Part shown: piece after piece, positions 1 through 10,899 of the stretch | Position numbering within the stretch: the first letter of the stretch is position 1 | Layout: each line of letters begins with the position of its first letter | Assembly: GCA_037127255.1 (NCBI GenBank) | Contig: JBANSL010000020.1 | Location: 51,063,098-51,127,097 of the forward strand | DNA length: 64,000 nt | Reading direction: 5' to 3' | Source of the DNA: Persicaria tinctoria | Lineage: Eukaryota > Streptophyta > Magnoliopsida > Caryophyllales > Polygonaceae | Translations under genes and position numbers: made by a program | The notes under the pieces: generated by a model | Told to the model about the DNA's origin: nothing | The model's database searches: none | Seen by the model: only the letters and a program-made list of their open reading frames with translations

Positions 1-2575
1 AGATTTTATCCCAGCTGATCAAGGGAGTTGACTCCGGGCCTTTATTCCAGAAGAATTGTCTGTAACTTTGTCAAGCTCATGCAGAATAGATGCAGGTAGC
101 ATAAATGCTTGCATTATAAAAATAGGTTGTGCGCTTAAATTGGACTTTATGAGAACTTTCCTACCCTCAGCAGATAGAGAAGCCGCTTTCCATTTAGTAA
201 GCTGTTGCTTTGCTTTTAGGACCACATCCGCAAACGTGTCACGGTTAACCATTCCATTTATAATTGGGCAGCCGAGATACTTCTCAAGGCAATTTGTTTG
301 TGGAATCCCTAAGGTTGTAGCAATCATTTGAATGACCAAGTTAGGTGTGTCGGAAGATACTTGGAAGCTAGATTTGTGTAGATTGACCTTTTGGCCGGAT
401 ATCAGGCAGAATCGTTGTATGGTGCCAGTTAGTTTGTTGCACGTTGACTGGGATGTTTTCCCGAAAAGCATAATGTCATCTTCGAAGGCGAGAAAGGGAA
501 TTTTGACTCCTCCCTGCCCCAAACAGAAGCCCAGTTCCTTTGATAGAGAAGCTTGTCTATGTAGCGTTCTGGCAAGTACCTCAGCCATAAGAATAAATAG
601 GAAATGCGAGAGTGGGTCACCCTGCCTCAAGCCCCTAGTGGGTCTAAATGGTGTCGATGGTTCGTCATTTATGAGAACTGAGTAGGACACAGTTCTGACA
701 CACTCTTGGATCCACATAACGAACTTGTTGTTAAAGCCGAACTTTTGAAGAACGGAAAAAAGGAAGGGTCATTCAACCCTATCGTAAGCCTTTTCCATAT
801 CAAGTTTGATGGCCATGTAGCCACCTTTTACTTTTGTTGTTCTAAATGAATGGAAAATTTCATGGGCGATTAGGATATTATCCTGTATGGATCTTCCCTT
901 CGTAAACGCGCTTTGTAAAGGATGAACCAGTTTATCAAAAACTTTGGCTAATCTAGTAGACAGAATCTTGAAGATGATTTTGTAGATCGTAGAACATAGA
1001 CTGATCGGTCTGAAATGGTTAACACAGTTTGAGTTATCTCTTTTTTGAATCAAAGTTATAATTATATGGTTAATTTGCCGCAACATTCTTTCAGAGGCGA
1101 AGAAAGCCTTGACAGCTTTAATGATAGACGGTCCAACAATATCCCAGTAGACCTGGTAGAAACCAGCAGGCATACCATCGGGTCCCGGAGCCTTATCCGG
1201 TTTAATAGAAAACAGTGCGGCCTTAATTTCAGAGTTTGTAGTTGGTGCCGTTAAAGCTCCATTCTCTGCTGTCGTTATTTCTGTATCTATAACATTTAGA
1301 TCCTCTGTAAACGCGAGGTCATGGTTGTACGATGACTTGAAACGATCGGAGAACTTTGAGACGAACTCGTCTCTTATCAATTTGTGGTCTGTCAGGTGTA
1401 GACCCGAATCTGTTGTGAGAATTTTGATAGCTTTTTTACCCCGCTTCGTCGTGGCAATACGGTGAAAATAGGCCGAGTTTGTATCATTGAGTTTGTTGTG
1501 CTTTACTTTAGCCCTTTGGCTCCAATAGCGTCTTTGAAAATCAAGCATTCTTTCTCTTTTGTTAAGAAGTCTCTTCTGGAGCTCAAAATCGTGGTCATTT
1601 GGGTTTTAATTAAGATCTGTTGCAATCTGAGTAATTGCTCGTCGGTTTGATAAACCTGTTTGTGAATATTATTAAAAGTCCTCTTATGCCATTTTTTCGC
1701 CAGGCCTTTAAGCAGAGATGTTTTCTTGACCAATATATAAATGTATGAACCCACCGGATTCAGGCGCCAAGCCTGTTTTACAATATTTCTGAATTCAGGT
1801 TTGGTGGTCCAGGCTAATTCAAACCGGAAAGGTCGATTGTTGATATGCGTTTGTGAACGTAGATCAATGGATATCGGGGCATGATCCGAAGTTGTGAAAG
1901 GGTGAATCTTGACTCGTAAACCATCATAAGCAACAGTGATTTCGGATTGTGCCAGCAGACTGTCAAGTTTTGCGAAACTGTTATTTGGTGATCCCGTTTT
2001 CTTCCTCTGCCAGGTATAATTTCCCCCATGAGTGGGGATTTCATTAAGAAACATATCGTTTTTTATTTGGGTCAACCGTCGGAAGCGAGCCTGAGAGGGG
2101 ATAATCCCCCCCCCCCCAACTTATCATCCGGGATCGCGATTTCGTTGAGATCGCCCAAGATGCAGAACGGTAGAATAAGTTGCGAAGTGTATTGCATTAC
2201 AAATTCCCAGAACGGGTTTTTTGACTGGTAGTCCGGTGGTACATACACCAGGATGAAGACCGTTGTTTGGTTGATGATGTGATCATGATAATTTATATGG
2301 ATTAATCTGTGGTGAACCGAGATAAGTGTAATTTCTCCTTCAGACATCAACATGTCTTTCCACAGCAGACAGATACCACCGGAGAAACTCAAGGCAGGAT
2401 CGAAAGCTATGTTGTTGAAACCACACTTTCTCCAGACATTTTCTGGCGGGGGCTTGTTTGTTTTAGTTTCAAGCAGTACCATGACATTAATGTAGTTGTT
2501 TCTACAGAAGAGTTCTGTATTAGTCCAGAAATTACGTCTTCGTAAACCACGACAATTCCAAGAGCATATATTCAT
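1..2575 (-). pseudogene. L1-type LINE ORF2 (endonuclease + reverse transcriptase), broken, runs off left edge
   Basis: Non-LTR retrotransposon protein that would nick target DNA and copy its own RNA. The start at 2575 opens an APE-type endonuclease (NICSWNCRGL, LLETK, GDLNEI, then SDHAPI at about 1880). Reverse transcriptase follows: DKAPGPDGMPAGFY near 1190, the LDMEKAYDRVE motif A ending near 772, GLRQGDPLS near 630 and the catalytic box near 480. Damage seen: a frameshift at a C12 run (2106-2117, G12 on the coding strand), a second frame change near 1510-1550, and an in-frame TGA at 769-771 where most relatives have Trp. The catalytic box reads FEDD instead of the usual FADD/YADD. The C-terminal part (zinc-binding, RNase H) lies outside the window. 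It is a dead copy of a plant L1-clade element; the family is secure, the subfamily is not known. Confidence 0.93.
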
Positions 2576-4430
2576 ATAAAACCAATTTTGATCCGTAATC
2601 GTATGAAAATCTAGTCTTTAAACTGAGTGATAAGCAATTGCTTATAGGTCCGTAGTTGGAAAAAGTACTTGACCTTTGAGAAGTCCCAATTTGATAAGAA
2701 GTTAATTGATGGTAGATAAGGCCACAACCACTCGCTATATTGAAACTGTATGTCACAATGTACGGTCATACCGTGATCCGTTAGGGAAGTGTTCAAATGC
2801 GGGTAACTACACCAATCTTTCACAACATAGTAGACATGTTTGTTAATCCAAGATAGGGAATAAGTGTACAAAATATGAGAAATAACACAATCCGTAGAAA
2901 GCTTAAGATTGATATATGTGTAATTCCTCCTTTGGTGCTTGTCTTGTAGAGTAATAGTTGTGATGGCCTTGTGGGGCTTACATGATCTCAAGAGATCAGT
3001 GTAGTAGTTTTGTTGTGTTTGAGTAATCTTGTTGGGTGCCAACATGGTAGAGTAACCATGATCCAACCGAGGGAGCGAGGACCATCGAGCAGCAAGGGCA
3101 GCAGTGGCACACTGAAGCAGCACTCCACAGTATAGACCGATGCCCGGAGGAGAAGACCTGCGCAAAAAGGCAACCCAACAGCAAGGAGAAGCCAAACAAC
3201 AGCAGTACGGAGAACAACTCAAAGCAAGGAAGTAGTAATTATTTCGGTTGTAATGTATACGATTACAATAGGCCTTGTAGAAATTAAAAGAGTTTACTCC
3301 AAACAAGTAATGCCAAGGACTAAAATCAACGCAAGTTTGTAGTTGAATACAATTTGTGAGTGCTGAAAGATGTTTACACCCCATTAGGTGTTTTGAAAAG
3401 GCCTTGTAGGGCTTTGAATATCCAAGGCGATCATCAAAAGAGGCTTGTGAGCCATTGTGCGAAAAAGGAAGTGTTGAAGAAAAAGTTGGGCAACTACACA
3501 AGCAAGCCAAGAAGCACACACCGAGTCCCGGGTCACAAGGAAACCAACTGTAGAAATCAACACCACGGAGCATAAAAATTGGGCACCAACAGATGCAACA
3601 GCAAACATCACCCGCACCAACTCGGACGGACCTCCTGCACACAGAAGCAGGCAAACCGACGAGAACGCAAAATCCACTAGAGATCGAGTGAGAGTAATTA
3701 AACCAAACAAAGACAAGGGTAGATTGTAAGGTAAACCAAAGTAAAACCAAGTTAGCAGTAGGATATTGATAAAGCTTAAAAAAAATGTGGGGATTCAGAT
3801 CCCGGATTAAGGATAGAGAGATTGTGGTCGAAAGGGGTTGATGAACCCATATGTATTTGTAACAATGATAAATATAGATCGATTGCTGGTGGGCAAGGGG
3901 GTCGCTCGAGTGAATTAGAGGGTAGGAAAGAAGACTTACAGGGCAACCAGCAGAAGCAGCGAATTGACACCAAGCCGACGGAGGAAACAGGAGATGAAAA
4001 AGCCAGGCACGCCAAGGAAAGAAGCAACCCCGGCCGACCGACCACCACGAGGCCCCCCCTCGGCTCAATAAAGCTTGTATACAGGTCATCAACACGCTCC
4101 CCGTGGACCGAATGCTCGAGTAAGAGGACTAATCGGGAGGCTCCACCTCCAATTTGCAGGTTGGGTTAGAGAAAGCTCCGGTAGGAGGCAAAGGGTGGCA
4201 GACGGAGCAAGTTCTCAAAATCAACACGAGGAGCATGTGTGCTAGACCTGAAGCAGAGGAGGGATAGTAGGGAGGTTCGTGGGCTGGTGCTGAATGGCGG
4301 GATCGGCGGGCACAAAATCACCTTGGTGGCGGCGAAGTCTCTCTGTTGAGGGAGAAGAGGGGCGCGTGTACGCGCGTAGTTTAGGGCAAAGAGGGGTTTT
4401 AACTCGTCTGACATGGGTTTAAGATGAGTC
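2576..4430 (-). other. Probable 5' part of the LINE (ORF1/5' UTR zone), no recognised domain
   Basis: This stretch lies directly upstream of the endonuclease start on the minus strand, where ORF1 and the 5' UTR of an L1 element should be. Its far end (about 4150-4420) is pyrimidine-rich on the minus strand and GC-richer, as LINE 5' leaders often are. One minus-strand frame is free of stops from 4095 to 2611, but its translation is rich in Cys, Ser and aromatic residues with no zinc knuckle, RRM-like or coiled-coil pattern, so I do not call it a gene. The assignment to the LINE is inferred from position. Confidence 0.4.
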
Positions 4431-5369
4431 TTCTAGGAGATGTAACCCAACATAGGCCCATCTCCAAGTCAGTACCCAGCCTGGGTACAGACTTGGACCC
4501 GAGATGAACTGGGTTGGAGTGGCTGGTATGCAGACCTAGCACGGGGCCTGAGAGGGGTGGACATGAGATATAAAGTAACAGATGCTTACTAAAACGTCAT
4601 GGCTCAGTTGGTTGAAAACACGTGAGCTGTGTGGTAGTGTAGCATCAAATTGTTGTGCGCACGCTCTTTTTTTTTAACTACATGGGGGCGCGTTTGTTGT
4701 GTGCTTCTCACGGAAACTCCCTTTGAGAAATCCCCATTTTGGGTACTTTCTAATGGCGTTCCTCTTCAATCCAAGACTTCAATTATGAACCAATTTCTTA
4801 ATCCCCTTCCTCTTGTAATCCTCTTTCTTCTATCTTCATCCCTTAATCAAATCTTTTTCTTGGCCAAAATCAGTCCCTCTAAATCTTTGTTTCAGATCTT
4901 CCTTCTATCCATTGCCATAGTGCTGCTATCCGCGGCGGTGGCGTCACCATCGTCTTCGTCTCCGCCTCGATTTGTCTTCCCCATTTATCAATCAATTTGG
5001 GGTTTTTTTTTGCATCCGAACCCTTGGTTCCTTGGGTCTTCTCCCCGAGCTACCTTCGGCCTGGTTTTGGCTGTTTTCGTGTCCTCGTCCTCCGATTACG
5101 CTTTGTTGGCTGCCAATTTGTGTATCTTGTAGCGCTCCCGGCTGTACTGCGAGTTTCGTGTCTTCGTCCTCCGGTCGCTCTGTCGTTGGACGGAGTCCCG
5201 TCGTTGTGGTCTTCGTCGCCGATGTTAGACAGTGGTCGTCGCCGGCGAGGCTCAATCAGCCTCCCGGGTAGTCCTTGCTGCCCAAGGCTTCAAAGCTCTG
5301 CTTGGCGTGCAAGGTTAACCTTTAGCCTTGCACGCCAAGGTTGGAAGGATATTATTAAAAAAAAAACGC

Positions 5370-5400
<31 letters not shown>

Positions 5401-6033
5401 CATTTATATATAAATATTCGACAAAATCCCGAAAGGGTTTGAGTAAATCCACCCAAAAGGGTATGACCAAATCCCGCAAGGGTTTCGACGATTTTCTTGC
5501 AGGTTAAATCTTACTGGCGTTTTGTTCGAGCAGCTTTCGACTCTACTTCCAATGTTTCTAGGAGGTCTTCTACTTGGTTGAGGGGCGTGGAGTCTGGAGT
5601 CGGGACTGGCTGGGGTCGTGGTCGTGCGCTCAAGGGCGACTCCGTATTCGGGATTGAGTTTCCTTGGAGTTCGTCTGCACTACCCACAGGAGATAGAGTC
5701 CTGCTGAACCGCTGGCCGGCGGTGCCACTTTCCGGTGGTGCTTGGCTTCGTTCTTCGGCGGCTTCCTCAGCTTTTTGGGAGTTGGTCTTCTAGGGTCGTC
5801 TTGTTGTAGAATTTTGCTGCTTGTTTCATTTCGCTTGTTGTCTGTTCTTCTGTATTTTCAGGTTGTATGTTAGACGGTTCGCCGTCTGCCGACTTTGTCG
5901 GCCTCTCGATGAGTCAGACATGTCTGACCTTCAAATTTTTACCTAATCAAAAAAAAATATATCGCTTCTCACAGGCCTTTTACCGCAATTTTATCACGTT
6001 TTTTACCGCCATTTCGGTTTCACCGGAGCGCAC

Positions 6034-6036
<3 letters not shown>
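4431..6036. other. Unassigned intergenic or transposon-derived sequence
   Basis: No convincing gene. It holds a (TA)n tract at 5372-5399, a perfect 14-bp hairpin at 5301-5339, and T-rich then GC-richer segments such as 4900-5270 and 5500-5790 that look like captured leader or exon sequence. Short open frames here have no recognisable domains. The right edge, just before the TA tract at 6037, ends in CACCCC as if it were the terminus of another TA-flanked element whose other end I cannot find. Confidence 0.4.
5301..5339. repeat. Perfect 14-bp inverted repeat (hairpin)
   Basis: CTTGGCGTGCAAGG at 5301-5314 is the exact reverse complement of 5326-5339, with an 11-base loop. It lies about 30 bases before a (TA)n tract. 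Role unknown. Confidence 0.8.

Positions 6037-6090
<54 letters not shown>
6037..6090. repeat. (TA)n microsatellite at the left end of element B
   Basis: About 54 bases of alternating TA lie immediately outside the left inverted terminus of element B. A second TA tract (9884-9965) abuts the right terminus. Both are consistent with insertion into a TA microsatellite. Confidence 0.95.
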
Positions 6091-6093
<3 letters not shown>

Positions 6094-6673
6094 AAGCTTT
6101 AAAATGTAAAATATCCTTAACGTGTAAAATTTGCTTAACGTGTAAAATTTTCAAAGCAACACAAACATTAGCGCGCAACCCCCGAGCCCTCAGACTCCCG
6201 CACCCGCACCCACCTCGAGCCACCTCCGGCCACCAGCGACCAGCCGCCCTCGAGCCCACCCCGGTGCGCAACCCCCGAGCCCAGACATGGCTTGGTTCGA
6301 GCCCAGACGCACCCAGACGCGCCCCCTCATCGCAGCACCGTCGAGCCACCAACAGATTCGGTTTTCGGCCTCCCACGCCACCCACGAGCCACCTCCGGCC
6401 ACCAGCCCCGACCAGCTTGAACCCCCTCCCTCAGGCGCACCCCCCGAGCCCGGACCCCATGGTTCGAGCCCAGCCGAGCCCACACCGAGCCCATCTTCCC
6501 CAACAACGCTAATCGGTACTTTTGGCTCGGAATACCTTCGAAATCCCGATTTTGCTCCTTGTTTCCACTCGAATTTGGTATGATTTCTAACCCTAAACTT
6601 TTTTATTACAACTATTTAGATTGTTTGAATGATTTAGGTTGAGATTGAAAACCTAGGGTTTTATTTAGGAGCG

Positions 6674-7153
6674 GAATTTGGGGCTTTTTGCCAAAATCCA
6701 AATTGATTGAAATTGATGATATGGTTGTGTTGTTGGGTTGATTTTGAGCTAATTTCATGTTCATATCATTGTCAAATTGTTTATGGATCATGAGCTAATT
6801 GAATTTTAGAATTTTAGATTGCGATATGTTTTAGAATTTGGGGCTTTTTGCCAAAAGCTAAATTGATTGAAATTGATGATATGGTTGTGTTGTTGGGTTT
6901 ATTTTGAGCTAATTTCATGTTCATATCATTGTCAAATTGTTTATGGATCATGAGCTAATTGAATTTTAGAATTTTATATTGCGATATGTTTTAGAATTTG
7001 GGGCTTTTTACCAAAAGCAAAATTGACTTAAATTGATGATATGGTTGTGTTTTTGGGTTGATTTGGAGCTAATTTCATGTTCATAGCATTGTCAAATTGT
7101 TTATGGATCATGATCTAATTGAAGTTTGGAATTTTATATTGCGATATGCTTTA
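6674..7153. repeat. 160-bp tandem repeat, three copies
   Basis: GAATTTGGGGCTTTTT starts units at 6674, 6834 and 6994, exactly 160 bases apart. Copies 1 and 2 are nearly identical; copy 3 is more diverged. No coding potential. It lies in the left half of element B. Confidence 0.93.
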
Positions 7154-7195
7154 GGTCGATTAGGTTCTTCAATTTTAGCATAAAAATCATAATTT

Positions 7196-7266
7196 AGCCT
7201 ATTAGCTCAATTGGTAAAGCAATGTGCGTTTGCACAAAAGATGTGGGTTCAAATCCCACATAGGTT
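7196..7266 (+). tRNA. tRNA-like sequence (atypical anticodon arm)
   Basis: A 7-bp acceptor pairs AGCCTAT with ATAGGTT (one G-T). An A-box-like TAGCTCAATTGGTAAAGC and a B-box-like GGGTTCAAATCCC lie at normal spacing, and the T stem (TGTGGG/CCCACA) is good. The anticodon arm does not form a standard 7-base loop and the D stem has a mismatch. It is probably a tRNA-derived relic or SINE head rather than a working tRNA. A close relative lies at 19957-20026. Confidence 0.4.
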
Positions 7267-7529
7267 ACATAATAGACAAGAGCGCAACAATCGCAAATTG
7301 TTAATCATGCACATTATAATCTAAGTTATGCACTTTTTAACCTTAATTATGCACATTTTAATCTTATTTATGCACTTTAATTTTAAAAGCTTATACGTAA
7401 AAAAATCGATTTCAAACTTACATCTATCAACCTAAATTATCCGAGAGGTGAACCCAAACTCTCAAAAGTAAAAAAAAAAAAAATTTAAAACATCGATTTC
7501 AAAAGCATATCTTTTGACTTATTAATGCA

Positions 7530-7710
7530 CATTATGATCTTACATTTGCACAATTGTAGTTTAAATTTGCACAATTGTATCCTACTTTAAATTTGCACAA
7601 TTGCACAATTAAAGTTGCACAAATGCACTTTACAGTTGCACAAATGCACTTCACAGTTGCACAAATGCACTCCACGGTTCCACAAATGCACTTCACAGTT
7701 GCACAAAAGG
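7530..7710. repeat. Element B array 1: 21-bp period TTGCACAATTG / TTGCACAAATGCAC
   Basis: Repeated TTGCACAATTG and then CAGTTGCACAAATGCACTT units spaced about 21 bases. The array with its right flank (to about 7790) is duplicated at 9165-9470. It may be a binding array for the family's transposase (inference). Confidence 0.85.
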
Positions 7711-7895
7711 TATCGAAAACGGGAAAAAGTGCATTTACCCATAAAATTAGACATATTTACCAATTTACCCATAAATTAAACATATTCCTCTTCATCTTCT
7801 TCCCTTACTTCCTCCTTTCCTTAATCTCTTCCCTTAATCCCTCATTTTCCTATCAATTTCCATTGTTCTAGTTTATGATCCGTTAGGGACATAAC

Positions 7896-7980
7896 AATAT
7901 TGTTGCTGAGAAGAACTGTGAAAAGATCAATTATATGGCACCAAACATGTGGAGCAGGGACTGCTGCAGATACAGAGGCA
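7896..7980 (+). pseudogene. Captured fragment of 20S proteasome subunit beta type-7 (beta-2, PBB-like)
   Basis: The frame from 7896 reads NIVAEKNCEKINYMAPNM. The next frame from 7948 reads CGAGTAADTEA. Together these match the conserved stretch of plant proteasome beta-2 subunits just after the catalytic N-terminus, with a small deletion and frameshift at the join near 7947. The match stops at about 7980, where unrelated sequence begins. The intact protein is a catalytic beta subunit of the 20S core. Here only about 28 codons remain, so this is a captured scrap inside element B. A splice-donor-like AG/GTAAGC follows at 8036. Confidence 0.75.
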
Positions 7981-8004
7981 CCTACTTGCGGGGCGCTCTT
8001 GCCA

Positions 8005-8051
8005 AAATCTGCGTGGGAACTAATGCTTTGGCACTAGGTAAGCAACTCGTG
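8005..8051. repeat. 47-bp direct repeat, copy 1
   Basis: The same 47 bases recur at 8721-8767, including a splice-donor-like CTAGGTAAGC. The two copies bracket the peptidase exon and the LINE tail, so the block between them may have arrived as an insertion or been duplicated during a repair event. Confidence 0.9.
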
Positions 8052-8274
8052 AGTTCTAACAATATTTTCTCCTTATGTGTAGTTCACGTTCAACCAGTAC
8101 CTTCGGCATGTGTTTATGATGCTAAAGTCATGCAGAATTTGTTATTTTCCCTTAATATGAACAATGTTGTAGTGTTCATTGTTTTTCTGATATGTAGTTT
8201 TACATTTTGTTGTCATTTGAGTATTCTTTCGTCTATGATAAATATGCTGATTACTTCTTTTTTCATATGATCAG

Positions 8275-8372
8275 ATCTTCGGGTGCTGAATGAATATCCA
8301 CAGATTCAGGCTTTTTCTGCATTCAACAGCATCTACAATAACACTGGCCTATTTGGCATCCAAGCAACTACA
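8275..8372 (+). pseudogene. Captured exon of mitochondrial processing peptidase subunit alpha
   Basis: After an acceptor-like TCAG at 8271-8274 the exon reads LRVLNEYPQIQAFSAF and then NNTGLFGIQATT, ending at a donor-like GTAAG. This is the conserved segment of the plant mitochondrial processing peptidase alpha subunit (a core subunit of the cytochrome bc1 complex in plants) that follows its glycine-rich loop. Only this exon and flanking intron remain. It lies in the same element as the proteasome fragment and on the same strand, which fits stepwise capture and exon shuffling in a Pack-type transposon. It is open in frame but cannot encode a working peptidase. Confidence 0.75.
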
Positions 8373-8549
8373 GTAAGTTTATTTACAGAAAGGATAATGC
8401 AGAATTCTGTTGTGTGAGTAGCATCTTGTTTGTACTGCATACCTGCTAATCTTTGTTCATATTCGACCCTCGGAACCATGTTTTTTTTTTGGCAGCTCAT
8501 GCGCCACTTCTGCCATTCGTTTCATTTTCTTTTTGCTTTCTTTCCCAGC

Positions 8550-8720
8550 CTTTTTTTTTTGAAGAGGTAAATGTATTAATGTGTGTAATAAATTACAAAA
8601 GAGATAGAAGCCAATGGCCTCTATCACGATATGGCGAACGAGCCATCCCCCCAAAATCTCCTACCAAGGCGTAGAACTATTTACAAACACCAATAGCCCA
8701 AAATTCCCTAACAATCCACT
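8550..8720 (-). mobile_element. LINE 3' tail fragment
   Basis: Read on the minus strand the segment ends in TAATACATTTACCTCTTC followed by an A-run (T-run 8549-8560 on plus), a typical 3' end of plant L1 LINEs. Only about 170 bases are present, as in a heavily 5'-truncated insertion. No clear target duplication was found. Confidence 0.5.
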
Positions 8721-8767
8721 AAATCTGCGTGGGAACTAATGCTTTGGCACTAGGTAAGCAACTCGTG
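8721..8767. repeat. 47-bp direct repeat, copy 2
   Basis: Identical to 8005-8051; see that entry. Confidence 0.9.
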
Positions 8768-8998
8768 GGTTAAGATTAACTCTTTCATTTTATCAGTTTT
8801 TATTGTGTGGGATATGTTGGTTCTGATCAGATTTTGAATCTGGGATATCAATCTTTTTTTTAAATGATAAGTTCCATTTCTTTATTGCTAAATGTGCAAT
8901 TTTAGTTTGAAAAAGTGCAAGTATAAAACGGAAAAGTGCATTTTTAGAACTATTTTTCTTAGCATGTCCATATTTGGGTTAGCTTCTTACTTGTGTTA

Positions 8999-9069
8999 AG
9001 ATCCATAAGCTCAATTAGGAATGAGCGCCTGTTGTTCAGGATGTTGGTGGTTCGACTCCACCTGGATCT
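8999..9069 (+). tRNA. tRNA-like sequence
   Basis: The acceptor stem is a perfect 7-bp match (AGATCCA with TGGATCT). The D stem (GCTC/GAGC) and T arm (GGTGG TTCGACT CCACC) are good. The anticodon arm is short and irregular (CCTG TTGTT CAGG), so I cannot assign an amino acid. It is probably a tRNA pseudogene or tRNA-derived element inside element B. Confidence 0.45.
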
Positions 9070-9164
9070 ATATACTCTATTTCAATGTTCAATTCAGAAT
9101 ATCATGTCTACTAATAATAGGCCACCCATTAGGAAGCTTAGGCAATGGAGTGGTTTAAGTTTTA

Positions 9165-9385
9165 ATGCACATTATGATCTTACATTTGCACAATTGTATC
9201 TTACATTTGCACAATTGTATTCTTAATCTGCACAATTGTATCTTACTTTTGCACAATTGTAGTTTAAATTTGCACAATTGTATCCTACTTTAAATTTGCA
9301 CAATTGCACAATTAAAGTTGCACAAATGCACTTTACAGTTGCACAAATGCACTCCACGGTTCCACAAATGCACTTCACAGTTGCA
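9165..9385. repeat. Element B array 2: 21-bp period TTGCACAATTG
   Basis: Six or more ATCTTACATTTGCACAATTG-type units at about 21-bp spacing, followed by GCACAAATGCAC units. The right part and flank repeat 7550-7790 almost base for base. Confidence 0.88.
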
Positions 9386-9879
9386 CAAAAGGTATCGAAA
9401 ACGGGAAAAAGTGCATTTACCCATAAAATTAGACATATTTACCAATTTACCCATAAATTAAACATATTTCAATTATAAATTTTTATAATTGAAATAGGCA
9501 CATTTACCTATTTACCCCATAATGAATTATTTGTCTGCACAAAATAAACTTATATTTGCACAATAACATCTTATATATGCACAAAAGCAAGTTACACTTG
9601 CACAGCAGAAAGTGTTACCACGAAAAAAAAAATTCTGGGCAAAAAAAAAAAATTTAAAATTTAAATTTTTTTTTTTTTAAATTTAAAAAAAAAATCGGGT
9701 CCGAGAAGGGGGGCAAGGGGGGGGGGGCACACGCATGGGCAAGGGGGCAGATATTCTACTAATAAAATTAGGCCCATTAGTAATTAAATTAGGCCCAATA
9801 GTAATTAAATTTGGCCCATTAGCAAATTTTACACAATAAGCATATTTTACACTTTAAGGACTTTTTACATTTGAAGTAA

Positions 9880-9883
<4 letters not shown>

Positions 9884-9964
<81 letters not shown>

Positions 9965-9965
9965 A
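9884..9965. repeat. (TA)n microsatellite between elements B and C
   Basis: About 80 bases of mostly TA, with two ACATAT interruptions. The right TIR of element B ends at 9883 and the left TIR of element C starts at 9966, so one microsatellite is shared by two elements. Confidence 0.95.
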
Positions 9966-10899
9966 ACTTGTGCACACCCCTTAGGGTGTACTTTGCGCAC
10001 AAATATAGACCCTTGATCTATTGAAAATAGATAACCATGATGATGCCACGTTAGCAGGGGAGTTTTAAAAAAATTGGGGAAAAAAAGGCCCAATTACAAC
10101 CTTTCTAATTGACAAGCGCGTGTATTTTAAACCGATTAAAACCCTAGCCCACACAAGCTATTTCATTCATTTGGTGGAGCGTGAATTCTCGGTGGAAAGT
10201 GAAGCGCCTTTCAAGCCGGCGTCGAATCGAGTAGGGGTTGTAGGCGGCGGCAAATCGAGAAGCCCATGATACCGGCAACGAAAAGAAGGTGGCGGCGATT
10301 GCAGGAGGCGGCGGCAAATCGAGGGGCACTGGAGACCGGCGGCGAGAAGTGGTAGATGGCGATGTTGTTGACCATCGATGAACATGGCGGCGCCTCGGCG
10401 TCGCTGTTGCTAATGGAGGGGGCTGTGTGGGTGCGAATGGATTCCTCCTCCCCACCATGGATCTCTGCCGCCATGGATTCAGGGCAACTGGATTCCTCCT
10501 CCCCGTTGGTCTTCTTCTTCATCGATGTGGACCCAGGTTCTTCTGTCCCGTTCCTGATGAGTTCCTGAAATTCTCTCAGATTTGCCACTCTTTTTATTTT
10601 CATTGTTGTCGCCTCCTCGTCTTCTTCGGTGTAAATCCCCTCTTGATTCAATTTGGAAGTGGATTTTAAATTTAAGATTGATTCACCAGTTCGTTTGATT
10701 TCATCAATTTGATTCGTATTGATCGATTTTGAGTGGTAGCTATTGAAAGGATAAAAAATAGTTCTGATTTCATTTGCAATAGCAGGCAAATTATGTTACT
10801 ATATGATATGACCCTGTAATTGCTCGGAATCGAAAAAACCAGTTGAAGTCATTATTATGTGCAACAATTTGATTTATTAATCGTCAATTATTCACTCGT

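Larger units (their letters stand above)
6091..9883. mobile_element. Element B: TA-flanked TIR transposon carrying gene fragments (Pack-type, non-autonomous)
   Basis: The left end (GGG then GTAAAATATCCTTAACGTGT, from 6091) matches the reverse complement of the right end (9800-9883, GTAAAAAGTCCTTAAAGTGT) over about 65 bases, so the termini are long imperfect inverted repeats. Both ends touch (TA)n. Inside are a 160-bp tandem repeat, two 21-bp-period TTGCACAATTG arrays, two tRNA-like sequences, fragments of at least two unrelated nuclear genes, and a LINE tail. No transposase is present, so any movement would need protein supplied in trans. Long TIRs and gene capture suggest a Mutator-like element, but no clean target duplication can be read because of the TA tracts. 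Confidence 0.75.

Noticed and set aside
2611..4095. 494-residue open frame as a gene
   Set aside because: Cys/Ser/aromatic-rich translation without domain, start context or homology that I recognise; kept only as an observation.
5997..6093. Open frames ending in runs of Ile-Tyr
   Set aside because: They are translations of (TA)n microsatellites, here and at 5372, 9884 and 46739.
7196..9069. Functional tRNA genes
   Set aside because: Acceptor and T arms are good but the anticodon arms are irregular, and copies lie inside transposons.
10211..10789. 192-residue minus-strand frame in element C
   Set aside because: No domain; overlaps other open frames in a GC-rich block and reads through likely intron-like DNA. 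It could be a captured leader but I cannot support a gene.
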